NCBI GenBank assembly: GCA_001799045.1
Contig: MGRY01000096.1
Span: 5,157 to 11,411 of the forward strand
Direction: 5' to 3'
DNA from: Deltaproteobacteria bacterium RIFCSPLOWO2_02_56_12
Lineage (GTDB): Bacteria; Desulfobacterota; Binatia; UBA9968
Length of the DNA: 6,255 bases
Shown: in pieces, positions 1-5,958 of the stretch
Numbering within the stretch: the stretch's first letter is position 1
How the letters are laid out: each line of letters opens with the position of its first letter
Program-made: the position numbers and the translations under genes
Notes under the pieces: model-generated
The model's database searches: none
What the model was told of the DNA's origin: nothing
Seen by the model: the letters and a program-made list of their open reading frames with translations, nothing else

Positions 1-1176
1 CAACCTGGAGAAGTTGCCGCCTGGAAGGACTCCGTGCTGGAAAAGCTGGGGCAAGGCCTCAGCGGTCTCAGTCAGAAAAGGGGCGTCGAGCTCCTGCGGG
101 GAAGAGGTTATTTCGAAGATTCCCGGACGTTGAGGGTTGAGACAAAGGAGGGGCAGAGATTTATCAGCTATGAAAAGGCGATCATTGCCGTCGGGAGCAG
201 GCCGGCTATGCCGCCGGCCTTTGACCTCGGCAACCCGCGGGTGATGACCTCCACGGAGGCGTTGGAAATCGAAGAGATTCCTAAAAATCTGCTGGTGGTG
301 GGCGGGGGCTATATCGGGATGGAGCTGGGCACCGTATACGCGGCGCTGGGAAGCGAGGTGGTGCTGACAGAGGCCTTAAGCTCCATTTTACTCGGGGTGG
401 ACTCCGATCTGATTCGCCCGGTGATGAGGTTTGCCGAGAAGGCATTCAAGGAAGTGCGCCTGAACGCGAAGGTGGTCAAGATGGCCACCAGTGGCAAGCA
501 GATCAAGGTGATACTGACGGTAAACGGAGAACAGAGAGAGGAAATCTACGACCGCGTTCTAGTCTCGGTCGGCCGCGCGCCCAATTGCAAGGATTTAGGC
601 CTCGAAAACACGAAAGTCACCTTGGACGAAAGGGGATTCATCCAGGTCAATGGCCAGAGGCGGACTTCAGATCCTGCCGTCTACGCCATCGGCGATATTG
701 TCGGTGGGGCGCTGCTTGCCCATAAGGCATCCAAAGAAGCGAGAATCGCGGTGGAAGCGATCAGCGGAGAATCCAGCTCCTTCGAGGACGTGATTATCCC
801 TGCCGTAGTCTTTACCGACCCGGAAGTAGCCTGGTGCGGGTTGACGGAAGCGGAGGCAAAGGAAAAGGGAATCTCGGTGCAGGTGGCCAGGTTTCCCTGG
901 GCCGCATCGGGCAGGGCCATGACTTTGGACCGACCTGACGGGTTGACAAAGCTGATCATCGATCCGCAAACGGAACGCATTCTCGGAGTCGGTATCGTGG
1001 GCGCCGGCGCCGGCGAGCTGATCAGCGAGGGGGTTCTGGCCGTCCAAATGGGGGCGACCGCGAAGGACGTGGCGGATTCGGTCCATCCCCATCCGACTTT
1101 GTCGGAAACGCTGATGGAATGCGCGGAAGTATTTTACGGCTATTCCACCCATACGCTTGCCCGTAAAAAAGGCTGA
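1..1176 (+). CDS. lpd: Dihydrolipoyl dehydrogenase (E3), 3' part, truncated by window start
   Basis: This is the flavoprotein that reoxidises the dihydrolipoyl arm of pyruvate or 2-oxoglutarate dehydrogenase or the glycine cleavage system, passing electrons to NAD+ in the cytoplasm. The frame is open from base 1 (QPGEVAAWKD...), so the true start lies upstream. The 391 visible residues lack roughly the first 80 of the ~470-residue family, including the FAD GxGxxG motif and the redox-active CxxxxC. Visible are the NAD-binding GGGYIG (about residues 101-106), the second FAD motif YAIGDIVGG (about 228-236), FPWAASGRA, and the C-terminal catalytic His-Glu box HPHPTLSE (about 362-369) at the dimer interface. 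Similarity to E. coli Lpd, recalled from memory, is continuous over the visible length. lipB and lipA follow on the same strand, which supports a lipoate-dependent complex. The gene appears intact apart from the window cut. Other pyridine nucleotide-disulfide reductases are unlikely given the HPHPTLSE box. Confidence 0.95.
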   Translation, partial: QPGEVAAWKDSVLEKLGQGLSGLSQKRGVELLRGRGYFEDSRTLRVETKEGQRFISYEKAIIAVGSRPAMPPAFDLGNPRVMTSTEALEIEEIPKNLLVVGGGYIGMELGTVYAALGSEVVLTEALSSILLGVDSDLIRPVMRFAEKAFKEVRLNAKVVKMATSGKQIKVILTVNGEQREEIYDRVLVSVGRAPNCKDLGLENTKVTLDERGFIQVNGQRRTSDPAVYAIGDIVGGALLAHKASKEARIAVEAISGESSSFEDVIIPAVVFTDPEVAWCGLTEAEAKEKGISVQVARFPWAASGRAMTLDRPDGLTKLIIDPQTERILGVGIVGAGAGELISEGVLAVQMGATAKDVADSVHPHPTLSETLMECAEVFYGYSTHTLARKKG

Positions 1177-1252
1177 GGCGGTTTTTTTGTATCCGGCCTT
1201 CTCACCCTCTCTTGAAAACCTTGTGTCGGGACGATAGAAAGAGATTGCCTTT

Positions 1253-1256
1253 GGAG
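1253..1256 (+). promoter_or_regulatory. Shine-Dalgarno site that decides the lipB start
   Basis: GGAG lies six bases before the ATG at 1263. The frame is open further upstream to a TTG at 1212, but no ribosome binding site precedes that codon and the extra 17 residues do not belong to the LipB family. The ATG at 1263 is therefore chosen. Confidence 0.65.
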
Positions 1257-1262
1257 CCGGCG

Positions 1263-1976
1263 ATGGGGACGTTGCTTTTTAAAGAGCTGGGCGAGATGGA
1301 ATATCCGGCCGCGCTGTCTCTCCAGGAGAGGCTTGTCGAGCTCAAGCAAAAGGAAAAACTCGCGGATATCGTTCTCCTGGTCGAGCATCCCCATGTCTTC
1401 ACCATCGGCCGGAGCGGTAAAGATTCGAGCTTGCTCCGCCCGGGAGAAGTTCCTGTCTACCGCGCCAGCCGCGGCGGAGATGCGACCTATCACGGCCCGG
1501 GCCAGCTGGTGGTCTACCCACTGCTGGATCTCAGATCCACTCTGAGGAGAGATGTGCACCGCTATCTGCGCCAGATCGAGAGGATAGTCATTCATACTCT
1601 CGGGGGCTTCGGTCTTCGGGCAGAGAGGATGCCTCCCTGGACCGGCGTATGGTTGGAAAAAAGGAAGATCGCCTCTATCGGCGTTGCGGTGAAAAGGGGG
1701 ATCACCTACCACGGACTGGCCCTCAACGTGAAGACTGATCTTAGCTACTTCCAGCGGATCATCCCTTGCGGCCTCAAGTGGGCCGAGGTCACCTCGATGG
1801 AGAAAGAGCTTGGGAGGGAGATCCCTATGGCACAGGTCAGGGAAAGGTTCCTTTCCCATTTCGTCAAAGAGTTTGGTTATGCGGAGTTAACAGAGTTATG
1901 CCACGAAGACATCCAGATTGGATCAAGGTCCAGGCCCCCGGTAGTCCCAACTACCTCCGCCTCAAACGGATTCTAA
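1263..1976 (+). CDS. lipB: Octanoyl-[ACP]:protein N-octanoyltransferase LipB
   Basis: LipB transfers octanoyl from acyl carrier protein to the lipoyl-domain lysine of 2-oxoacid dehydrogenases and GcvH, the first step of endogenous lipoate synthesis. From the ATG at 1263 the protein has 237 residues. It shows the family signature RGGDATYHGPGQ (70-81), the catalytic lysine in LEKRKIASIG (K135) and the catalytic cysteine in IIPCG (C169). These two positions match the K135/C169 dyad of E. coli LipB. The N-terminal VEHPHVFTIGRSG segment (40-52) is also typical. The gene starts 86 nt after lpd and runs 79 nt into lipA in another frame, so roughly the last 25 residues (from CHEDIQIG onward) are encoded by DNA that also encodes the LipA N-terminus. 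That tail lies beyond the conserved core. Tight linkage suggests co-transcription with lipA and possibly lpd. Confidence 0.95.
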   Translation: MGTLLFKELGEMEYPAALSLQERLVELKQKEKLADIVLLVEHPHVFTIGRSGKDSSLLRPGEVPVYRASRGGDATYHGPGQLVVYPLLDLRSTLRRDVHRYLRQIERIVIHTLGGFGLRAERMPPWTGVWLEKRKIASIGVAVKRGITYHGLALNVKTDLSYFQRIIPCGLKWAEVTSMEKELGREIPMAQVRERFLSHFVKEFGYAELTELCHEDIQIGSRSRPPVVPTTSASNGF

Positions 1977-2746
1977 GAGACCATAAGCTTCATTCCGTTT
2001 GCGAAGAGGCGCGCTGCCCGAACATCGGCGAGTGCTGGGGTCATAACACCGCCACCTTCTTAATCCTGGGAGACATCTGCACCCGCGGCTGTCGCTTCTG
2101 TGCTATAGACAAAGGCAAACCCCACCTCCTGGACCCCGAGGAGCCGCGCAACGTCGGCCTGGTTGTAAAGGAGCTGGGATTGGAGCATATCGTGGTCACC
2201 TCGGTGAATCGGGACGATCTTCCCGACGGCGGCTCAGCGCACTTTGCCAGGACGGTTTTTTGGATCAAAAATTTCAGTCCTGGTACTCGCGTCGAAGTCT
2301 TGATCCCGGATTTTAAGGGGAACCGGGAAGCCCTCGAAACGGTGGTGCGCTCGGGGATTCACGTCCTGAACCACAATATGGAGACCGTGCCGCGGCTTTA
2401 CCAAAGGGTAAGGCCGGGCGCCGTTTACCAGCGTTCGCTGGATATTTTGAAAGCTGCCAAAGAGATTCGGGGAGATATCCTTACCAAATCGGGGTTGATG
2501 CTTGGAGTGGGGGAAACCATGGAAGAGGTCCTGATTACTCTTAAAGATATGCGCCGGCACGACTGCGATATCATCACCCTGGGTCAATACCTTCAACCCT
2601 CCACGGATCAGCTTCCCGTGGATCGCTACGTCCCGCCGGTCGAGTTCCGGCAGCTCAAGCAAGAAGCCGAGCAACTCGGCTTTCGCCACGTGGAGTCCAA
2701 TCCGCTGGTGCGCAGCTCCTACCACGCCTGGAGCCACGTAAACTAA
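1898..2746 (+). CDS. lipA: Lipoyl synthase LipA (radical SAM)
   Basis: LipA inserts two sulfur atoms at C6 and C8 of the protein-bound octanoyl chain by radical S-adenosylmethionine chemistry, completing the cofactor begun by LipB. The 282-residue protein has the auxiliary 4Fe-4S motif CX4CX5C (C35, C40, C46), the radical SAM motif CX3CX2C (C61, C65, C68), the family strings HNMETVPRLY and KSGLMLGVGE, and the C-terminal RSSYHA (about 272-277), whose conserved serine ligates the auxiliary cluster in the family. The ATG at 1898 is preferred because homology begins near HPDWIKVQAPG. A TTG at 1766 would add 44 residues lying almost entirely inside lipB with no family character. A GGAG at 1883-1886 sits 11 nt upstream, a long but usable spacing. 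The N-terminus is short compared with the roughly 320-residue E. coli enzyme. The stop abuts the convergent murJ stop. Confidence 0.95.
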   Translation: MPRRHPDWIKVQAPGSPNYLRLKRILRDHKLHSVCEEARCPNIGECWGHNTATFLILGDICTRGCRFCAIDKGKPHLLDPEEPRNVGLVVKELGLEHIVVTSVNRDDLPDGGSAHFARTVFWIKNFSPGTRVEVLIPDFKGNREALETVVRSGIHVLNHNMETVPRLYQRVRPGAVYQRSLDILKAAKEIRGDILTKSGLMLGVGETMEEVLITLKDMRRHDCDIITLGQYLQPSTDQLPVDRYVPPVEFRQLKQEAEQLGFRHVESNPLVRSSYHAWSHVN

Positions 2747-4387
2747 TCATTCTTTGGACGAACGGCGAAGGAATTTGCCGAGCAGCGCCCGCTCAGCTGA
2801 TTCCAGGTCGGCTACCGCCAAAAGGCGGGCGAGCAGAAAAAAGACCGCTGTGCCCGCGGCAATCGGGATCAAGGCATTGGCTAATTGTCCCTCAAGACCC
2901 GGCCCCATCTGTGGGGAGATTCCAGCGTAGACGGTCCAAGAAGCGACCGCCATAGCAGCCGAGGCGAGCAGAATCTTCCAGAGCGATTGGAAAATCCGGC
3001 GGCCCTCAATATGCCCGATTTTTCTCTTGATCAGAAAAAAAAGGGCAAGAAAGTTCACCAGCGCGACCCCGGATGTCGCCATTGCCAGCCCGCGATGTCC
3101 GAACCGCTCCACCAGCAGTAAATTCAGAACGTAATTGGTCGCAATCGATACCACACCGACAATCATCGGCGTCCGCGCATCTTTCAGGGCGTAGAAGGCG
3201 GGCGCCAGCACCTTGATGGCTGCATATCCTGTCAATCCAACCGCATAGAAGGCCAGCGCCGCGGCCGTCTGGTGGGTGTCCGCGGCGGTGAAATGGCCCC
3301 GTTGATAAATGAGACTGACAATCGGCTCACCGAGAACAGCCAGACCAAAGGCCGAGGGGATGCAGAACAGAAACACCATCCCTAGCGAAGAGGCCAGTGT
3401 CTTGCGGAACTCGGCCAGGTCACCCCGGGCGGCGGCACGCGAGATGCTGGGCAGCGTCGCCGTTCCGATGGCCACACCGAAGAGGCCGATGGGAAACTGC
3501 ATGAAACGGAAGGCATATCCGAGCCAGGACACGGGACCATTTCCCAGGTAGGACGCGAAGCTGCTGTTGACCAGGACATTGATCTGAACCGCGCCGGTTC
3601 CGATGATGGCCGGACCCATCAAGCGCATGATCTGGACTACGCCCGGGTCTGTGAAATCGACCAACGGCCGATAGCGGTATCCGACATGTCTCAGCGAAGG
3701 GAGCTGGACGAGAAACTGGAGCATGCCGCCAATGAGCGTCCCGATGGCCATCCCCACGATGGCCCGTGGTCCAAAATGGGGATCAATAGCATAGGCAAAG
3801 GCCAACCCTCCTACCACGGAACCGAGGTTAAAGAAGGTCGAAGCCGAAGCTGGAATGCCAAATCTGTCCTTGGTGTTGAGGATTCCCATCGCCACTGTCG
3901 CCAGGGCCACCAACAAGATGAAAGGAAACATGATCGACGTCATCTCCGCCGTCAGTTCCGTCTTGCCCGGGATCGCCCTAAATCCAGGCGCGATCCAGTC
4001 AACGATTTGGGGCGAAAAAATCATTCCCAGGATAGTCAGCGGCAAGAGAATCAGGATCAGCGCGTTCAGCACCAGGTTAGCCAGGCGCCAGGCGGCGGCC
4101 TCGCCTTTTTGCGTCACGTGTTGGCTGAAGGTCGTAACGAACGCCGCACTCAAAGCCCCTTCAGCGAAAAGATCGCGCAAGAGGTTGGGAATACGGAACG
4201 CCATCAGGAAGGCATCGTACACCATGCTGGCGCCGAAGAAGGCGGCGAAGACCTGCTCTCGCACCAGGCCGAAGATGCGGCTGACCATAACGGCCAGACC
4301 GACAATTCCGGCGGAACGCGCCACCTGTCCCGATGGCTGGATCTCCTCGCGCTCTGCCTCAGAGGGATTTTTAGATGTCGGTGCCAC
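2747..4387 (-). CDS. murJ: Lipid II flippase MurJ (MviN)
   Basis: MurJ is the inner-membrane MOP-superfamily flippase that moves lipid II outward for peptidoglycan synthesis. The 546-residue product is almost entirely hydrophobic segments with short loops, consistent with the 14-helix MurJ fold. Conserved charged residues align with E. coli by a constant offset of 19: R37 (R18), R43 (R24) in SRIFGLVRE, D58 (D39) and R71 (R52) in IPNLLRDLFAEGA. R294 in YAFRFMQFP corresponds to E. coli Arg270. GTATLPSISRA (about 309-318) is also typical. The start used is a GTG at 4387 with no clear Shine-Dalgarno sequence. Family homology begins only near residue 19, so a downstream GTG (residue 22) is a possible alternative start. 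The extra N-terminus (MAPTSKNPSEAEREE) is polar. The gene converges on lipA and diverges from the toxin-antitoxin module, so it is probably monocistronic within this window. Confidence 0.95.
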   Translation of the reverse strand: MAPTSKNPSEAEREEIQPSGQVARSAGIVGLAVMVSRIFGLVREQVFAAFFGASMVYDAFLMAFRIPNLLRDLFAEGALSAAFVTTFSQHVTQKGEAAAWRLANLVLNALILILLPLTILGMIFSPQIVDWIAPGFRAIPGKTELTAEMTSIMFPFILLVALATVAMGILNTKDRFGIPASASTFFNLGSVVGGLAFAYAIDPHFGPRAIVGMAIGTLIGGMLQFLVQLPSLRHVGYRYRPLVDFTDPGVVQIMRLMGPAIIGTGAVQINVLVNSSFASYLGNGPVSWLGYAFRFMQFPIGLFGVAIGTATLPSISRAAARGDLAEFRKTLASSLGMVFLFCIPSAFGLAVLGEPIVSLIYQRGHFTAADTHQTAAALAFYAVGLTGYAAIKVLAPAFYALKDARTPMIVGVVSIATNYVLNLLLVERFGHRGLAMATSGVALVNFLALFFLIKRKIGHIEGRRIFQSLWKILLASAAMAVASWTVYAGISPQMGPGLEGQLANALIPIAAGTAVFFLLARLLAVADLESAERALLGKFLRRSSKE

Positions 4388-4627
4388 AAGCGGTTATCGT
4401 ATAATGGCCGGGATCAAAAAGTCGGCTATCCGAGGTTCTACCATTGCATTCTCGATGCCTGTTGACAAGGGAGGTCCCAAAGATGGATTGGCTCCATCGT
4501 TTTCCCCTCTCTCTGCCGGTCTCATCTCTGTTTACCCTATTTTCCCCGTCCGCGTCCACAAATTGAATTTTCGCCGTCTCGATTTCCGGCTGGACATCTA
4601 CCCCTAACTGAAGTAATAGGGGTTTAT
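4388..4627. other. Divergent intergenic region between murJ and the toxin-antitoxin module
   Basis: These 240 bases should carry the promoters for murJ (-) and for the antitoxin gene (+), but no complete promoter is convincing. A perfect -35 hexamer TTGACA lies at 4462-4467 on the + strand. The best partner at suitable spacing (TGGATT, 4484-4489) matches TATAAT at only three of six positions. A TATAAT at 4400-4405 lacks a -35 box. Roughly 4498-4558 is strongly pyrimidine-rich on the + strand and would form most of an antitoxin leader. The 3' end holds the inverted repeat listed separately. No protein-coding or complete RNA gene was found. Confidence 0.5.
4600..4623 (+). promoter_or_regulatory. 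Inverted repeat covering the antitoxin ribosome binding site (candidate operator or hairpin)
   Basis: ACCCCTA (4600-4606) and TAGGGGT (4617-4623) are perfect inverted arms separated by 10 bases. Nested inside are ACT (4607-4609) and AGT (4612-4614). The right arm contains GGGG at 4619-4622, the only good Shine-Dalgarno sequence for the ATG at 4628 (5-base spacing). As DNA this could be the binding site of the antitoxin, because type II modules are usually autoregulated at a palindrome near the antitoxin start. As RNA it could form a hairpin that sequesters the ribosome binding site. The sequence does not distinguish the two. The repeat is directly seen; its function is inferred. Confidence 0.5.
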
Positions 4628-4888
4628 ATGAGTGGCAAGCAATACCGGGTTCCGGGCAAGAAGGAGCCGATCGTGAAGGAAGGAACTGCCGGGCGATACG
4701 CTCGTCAAAAATCCCGCAGATCTTTGCCTCGAATCGGGATCAGCATCGCGGAATTAAGAAAGAAGCTGACCAAACCCGTTAGGAGAACCGAAAAAGATAT
4801 TGCCTGGGCCCTAGCCATTGCTGGCATCGGGGAAGGCCCAGAGGATCTCTCCGAAAACATGAGAGTCTACCTGCGGGATGGGAGATGA
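4628..4888 (+). CDS. Putative antitoxin of a VapBC-like module (unrecognised family)
   Basis: This is an 86-residue, strongly basic protein (many Lys and Arg in the first 55 residues) with no signal peptide or membrane segment. I do not recognise a defined antitoxin fold such as AbrB, RHH or Phd. The N-terminal third (SGKQYRVPGKKEPIVKEGTAGRYARQKSRR) looks flexible. The middle (ISIAELRKKLTKPVRRTEKDIAWALAIAGI, about 38-67) could be helical, and the C-terminal GPEDLSENMRVYLRDGR is more acidic. The start has a clear GGGG ribosome binding site inside an inverted repeat. The antitoxin call rests on context: it lies directly upstream of, and overlaps by ATGA, a PIN-domain toxin, which is the classic vapB-vapC layout with translational coupling. 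It could instead be a non-cognate small protein, but the overlap makes that less likely. Confidence 0.6.
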   Translation: MSGKQYRVPGKKEPIVKEGTAGRYARQKSRRSLPRIGISIAELRKKLTKPVRRTEKDIAWALAIAGIGEGPEDLSENMRVYLRDGR

Positions 4889-5310
4889 GCGAAGCGGTCT
4901 TTGTCGACGCCTCAGCCTGGGTAGCGATTACTAACGGCAAAGATCGGTATCACGAAGAGGCGCTCCGAATTTTTCGTCGCCTGCTCCAGTCCCGGACGCC
5001 TTTGATAACCTCCACGTGGACCGCCTATGAGGCTCTAACCATCGTAAAAACGAAACTGGGCTACAACCAGGCGGAGAGATTATGGGAACGGATGCAACGC
5101 CCGTCGATAGTGGAACTTGTTGCGGTGGACGAAAGAATCGAGGGTGAAGCATTAGAGCTTTTCTGGCAGTACAAAGACAAGGACTGGGGAGTGATAGACT
5201 GCGCTAGCCTTGTAGTTATGGACGAGGCCGGGTGCAACCAAGCTTTTGCTTACGACCGCCACTTTGTGCAGGCCAGCCAGCAATATGGGTTTTCCCTGGT
5301 AAGGGATTAA
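4885..5310 (+). CDS. PIN-domain ribonuclease, VapC-like toxin
   Basis: This 141-residue protein is essentially one PIN domain, the usual VapC size. PIN nucleases are Mg2+-dependent endoribonucleases; VapC toxins cut tRNA or rRNA and block translation until the antitoxin binds. The four acidic active-site residues are visible: D8 in VFVDASAW, E49 in TAYEALT, D105 in WGVIDCAS and D124 in AFAYDRHF. The motifs DKDWGVIDCAS and YDRHFVQA are typical of the family, and nothing essential is missing, so the nuclease is predicted active. The ATG overlaps the antitoxin stop (ATGA). GGGA at 4875-4878 provides a ribosome binding site within the antitoxin gene, so coupling is likely. The exact RNA target cannot be read from the sequence. 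I give no gene symbol because the partner antitoxin is not a recognised VapB. An unpaired PIN enzyme is the main alternative. Confidence 0.85.
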   Translation: MSEAVFVDASAWVAITNGKDRYHEEALRIFRRLLQSRTPLITSTWTAYEALTIVKTKLGYNQAERLWERMQRPSIVELVAVDERIEGEALELFWQYKDKDWGVIDCASLVVMDEAGCNQAFAYDRHFVQASQQYGFSLVRD

Positions 5311-5338
5311 GCCCCCTATCTGATTCTCAGTATCTCTG

Positions 5339-5364
5339 GATTCCGGGGACACAATATTAAATTC
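5339..5364 (+). repeat. Possible relic end of a Y1-transposase (IS200/REP-type) element
   Basis: The string GGGGACACAATATTAAATTC (5345-5364), preceded by GATTCC, resembles terminal sequences I recall beside Y1/REP-associated transposase genes in deltaproteobacterium-like genomes. No transposase gene is present here. It lies exactly where the helicase reading frame begins: the TAA at 5358-5360 in that frame is part of it. It could therefore mark the joint at which the helicase gene lost its 5' part. This is recognition from memory and was not checked by alignment. Confidence 0.3.
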
Positions 5365-5951
5365 TTCTTGAGCGACTACAGTCACTTCAGCTCAGCGACG
5401 GCGTCACCGTTGGCACTGCTCATACTTTCCAGGGAGATGAGCGGGATATAATGATCTTTAGCCCCGTTGTCGCCCCTGGCATCAGTGAGGGCGCAGCCCG
5501 TTGGGTGGAGAATCCAAAAAACCTGATAAATGTTGCTGTCACACGTGCAAGGCTAGCGCTTTTTGTTGTCGCTGACTTCGACATATGCCGCAGACAGGCA
5601 GGTATTCTCGGCGATCTTGCCAAATATGTTGATACAGTCGAGAAACTGCGAAAGACCAGTAAAGATGAGTTGGAGCTGTTTAGTTTGATGGTCGTCCAAG
5701 GGTGGAATCCTCGTGTCCATCATGTCGAGAGGGATATTGAGATAGATTTTGTCCTAACGCACGAGGGCAAACGTTTGGCGATAGAGGTTGATGGTCCACA
5801 GCATGAGAATACCACCGAGCAGGACAAAGCACGTGATACATTCCTTCGCGGCATGGGCTATGATGTTCTTCGCATTCCGGGGAGAGCTGTGCGCGAGACG
5901 CCTTCCCTTGTAATCAAACAGATAGGTGATTGCACCGGACTACCGGTGTAG
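5361..5951 (+). pseudogene. 5'-truncated SF1 helicase with C-terminal DUF559/Vsr-like nuclease domain
   Basis: The open frame begins right after an in-frame TAA at 5358-5360 and codes for 196 residues. The first part (ILLERLQSLQLSDG...) runs into helicase motif V, VGTAHTFQGDERD (about 17-29), and motif VI, NVAVTRAR (about 57-64), as in UPF1/Dna2-like superfamily 1 helicases. A linker follows, then a nuclease domain of the DUF559/Vsr type: E in KDELELF (103-105), D in EIDFVL (129), then IEVDGPQH (141-148) and DKARDTFLRGMGYDVLRI. Full-length relatives run to many hundreds of residues and carry the Walker motifs that are absent here, so this is a remnant that cannot hydrolyse ATP. The first ATG (5451) lies within the helicase core and lacks a good ribosome binding site. 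The nuclease domain looks intact and might still be made as a fragment. The stop codon lies eight bases before an attC-like site. Base composition looks more AT-rich than the housekeeping genes, which suggests transfer. Confidence 0.8.
5931..5950 (+). other. Hairpin at the 3' end of the helicase-nuclease remnant
   Basis: CACCGG (5933-5938) and CCGGTG (5943-5948) pair around a four-base loop. The stem extends to eight pairs by a G-T and a T-A pair outside. The stem overlaps the last codons and the stop. No U-tract follows, so it is not a standard intrinsic terminator. It might protect a 3' RNA end or be incidental. Confidence 0.35.
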
Positions 5952-5958
5952 AATAAGC

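Noticed and set aside
1161..1190. A-tract, GC-rich core and seven-T tract after lpd resembling an intrinsic terminator
   Set aside because: The GC-rich middle (GGCTGAGGCGG) does not pair with itself. Only an A6/T6 stem around an 11-base loop would form, which is too weak to call a terminator.
1212..1262. Longer lipB using a TTG start at 1212
   Set aside because: No ribosome binding site precedes it and the added residues do not match the family. The ATG at 1263 has GGAG at good spacing and places K135 and C169 as in E. coli.
1140..1859. 239-residue frame on the minus strand opposite lipB
   Set aside because: It is the shadow of a well-supported gene, and the translation has no recognisable domain.
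1766..1897. Longer lipA starting at a TTG inside lipB
   Set aside because: The extra 44 residues are an out-of-frame reading of conserved lipB sequence and show no LipA character.
4400..4405. Perfect TATAAT on the + strand upstream of the antitoxin gene
   Set aside because: There is no -35-like hexamer 15-19 nt upstream, and it lies over 220 nt from the gene. It is also explained by the tRNA-Gly-like D-arm string.
3686..4607. Two long + strand frames (259 and 250 residues) opposite murJ
   Set aside because: They are low-complexity, Arg/His/Gln- or Arg/Ser-rich antisense shadows of murJ with no family match. murJ is unambiguous on the other strand.
5447..5452. TATAAT just before the ATG at 5451 in the helicase remnant
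   Set aside because: It overlaps the ATG and lies inside helicase coding sequence (DERDIM). It cannot serve as a promoter for that start.
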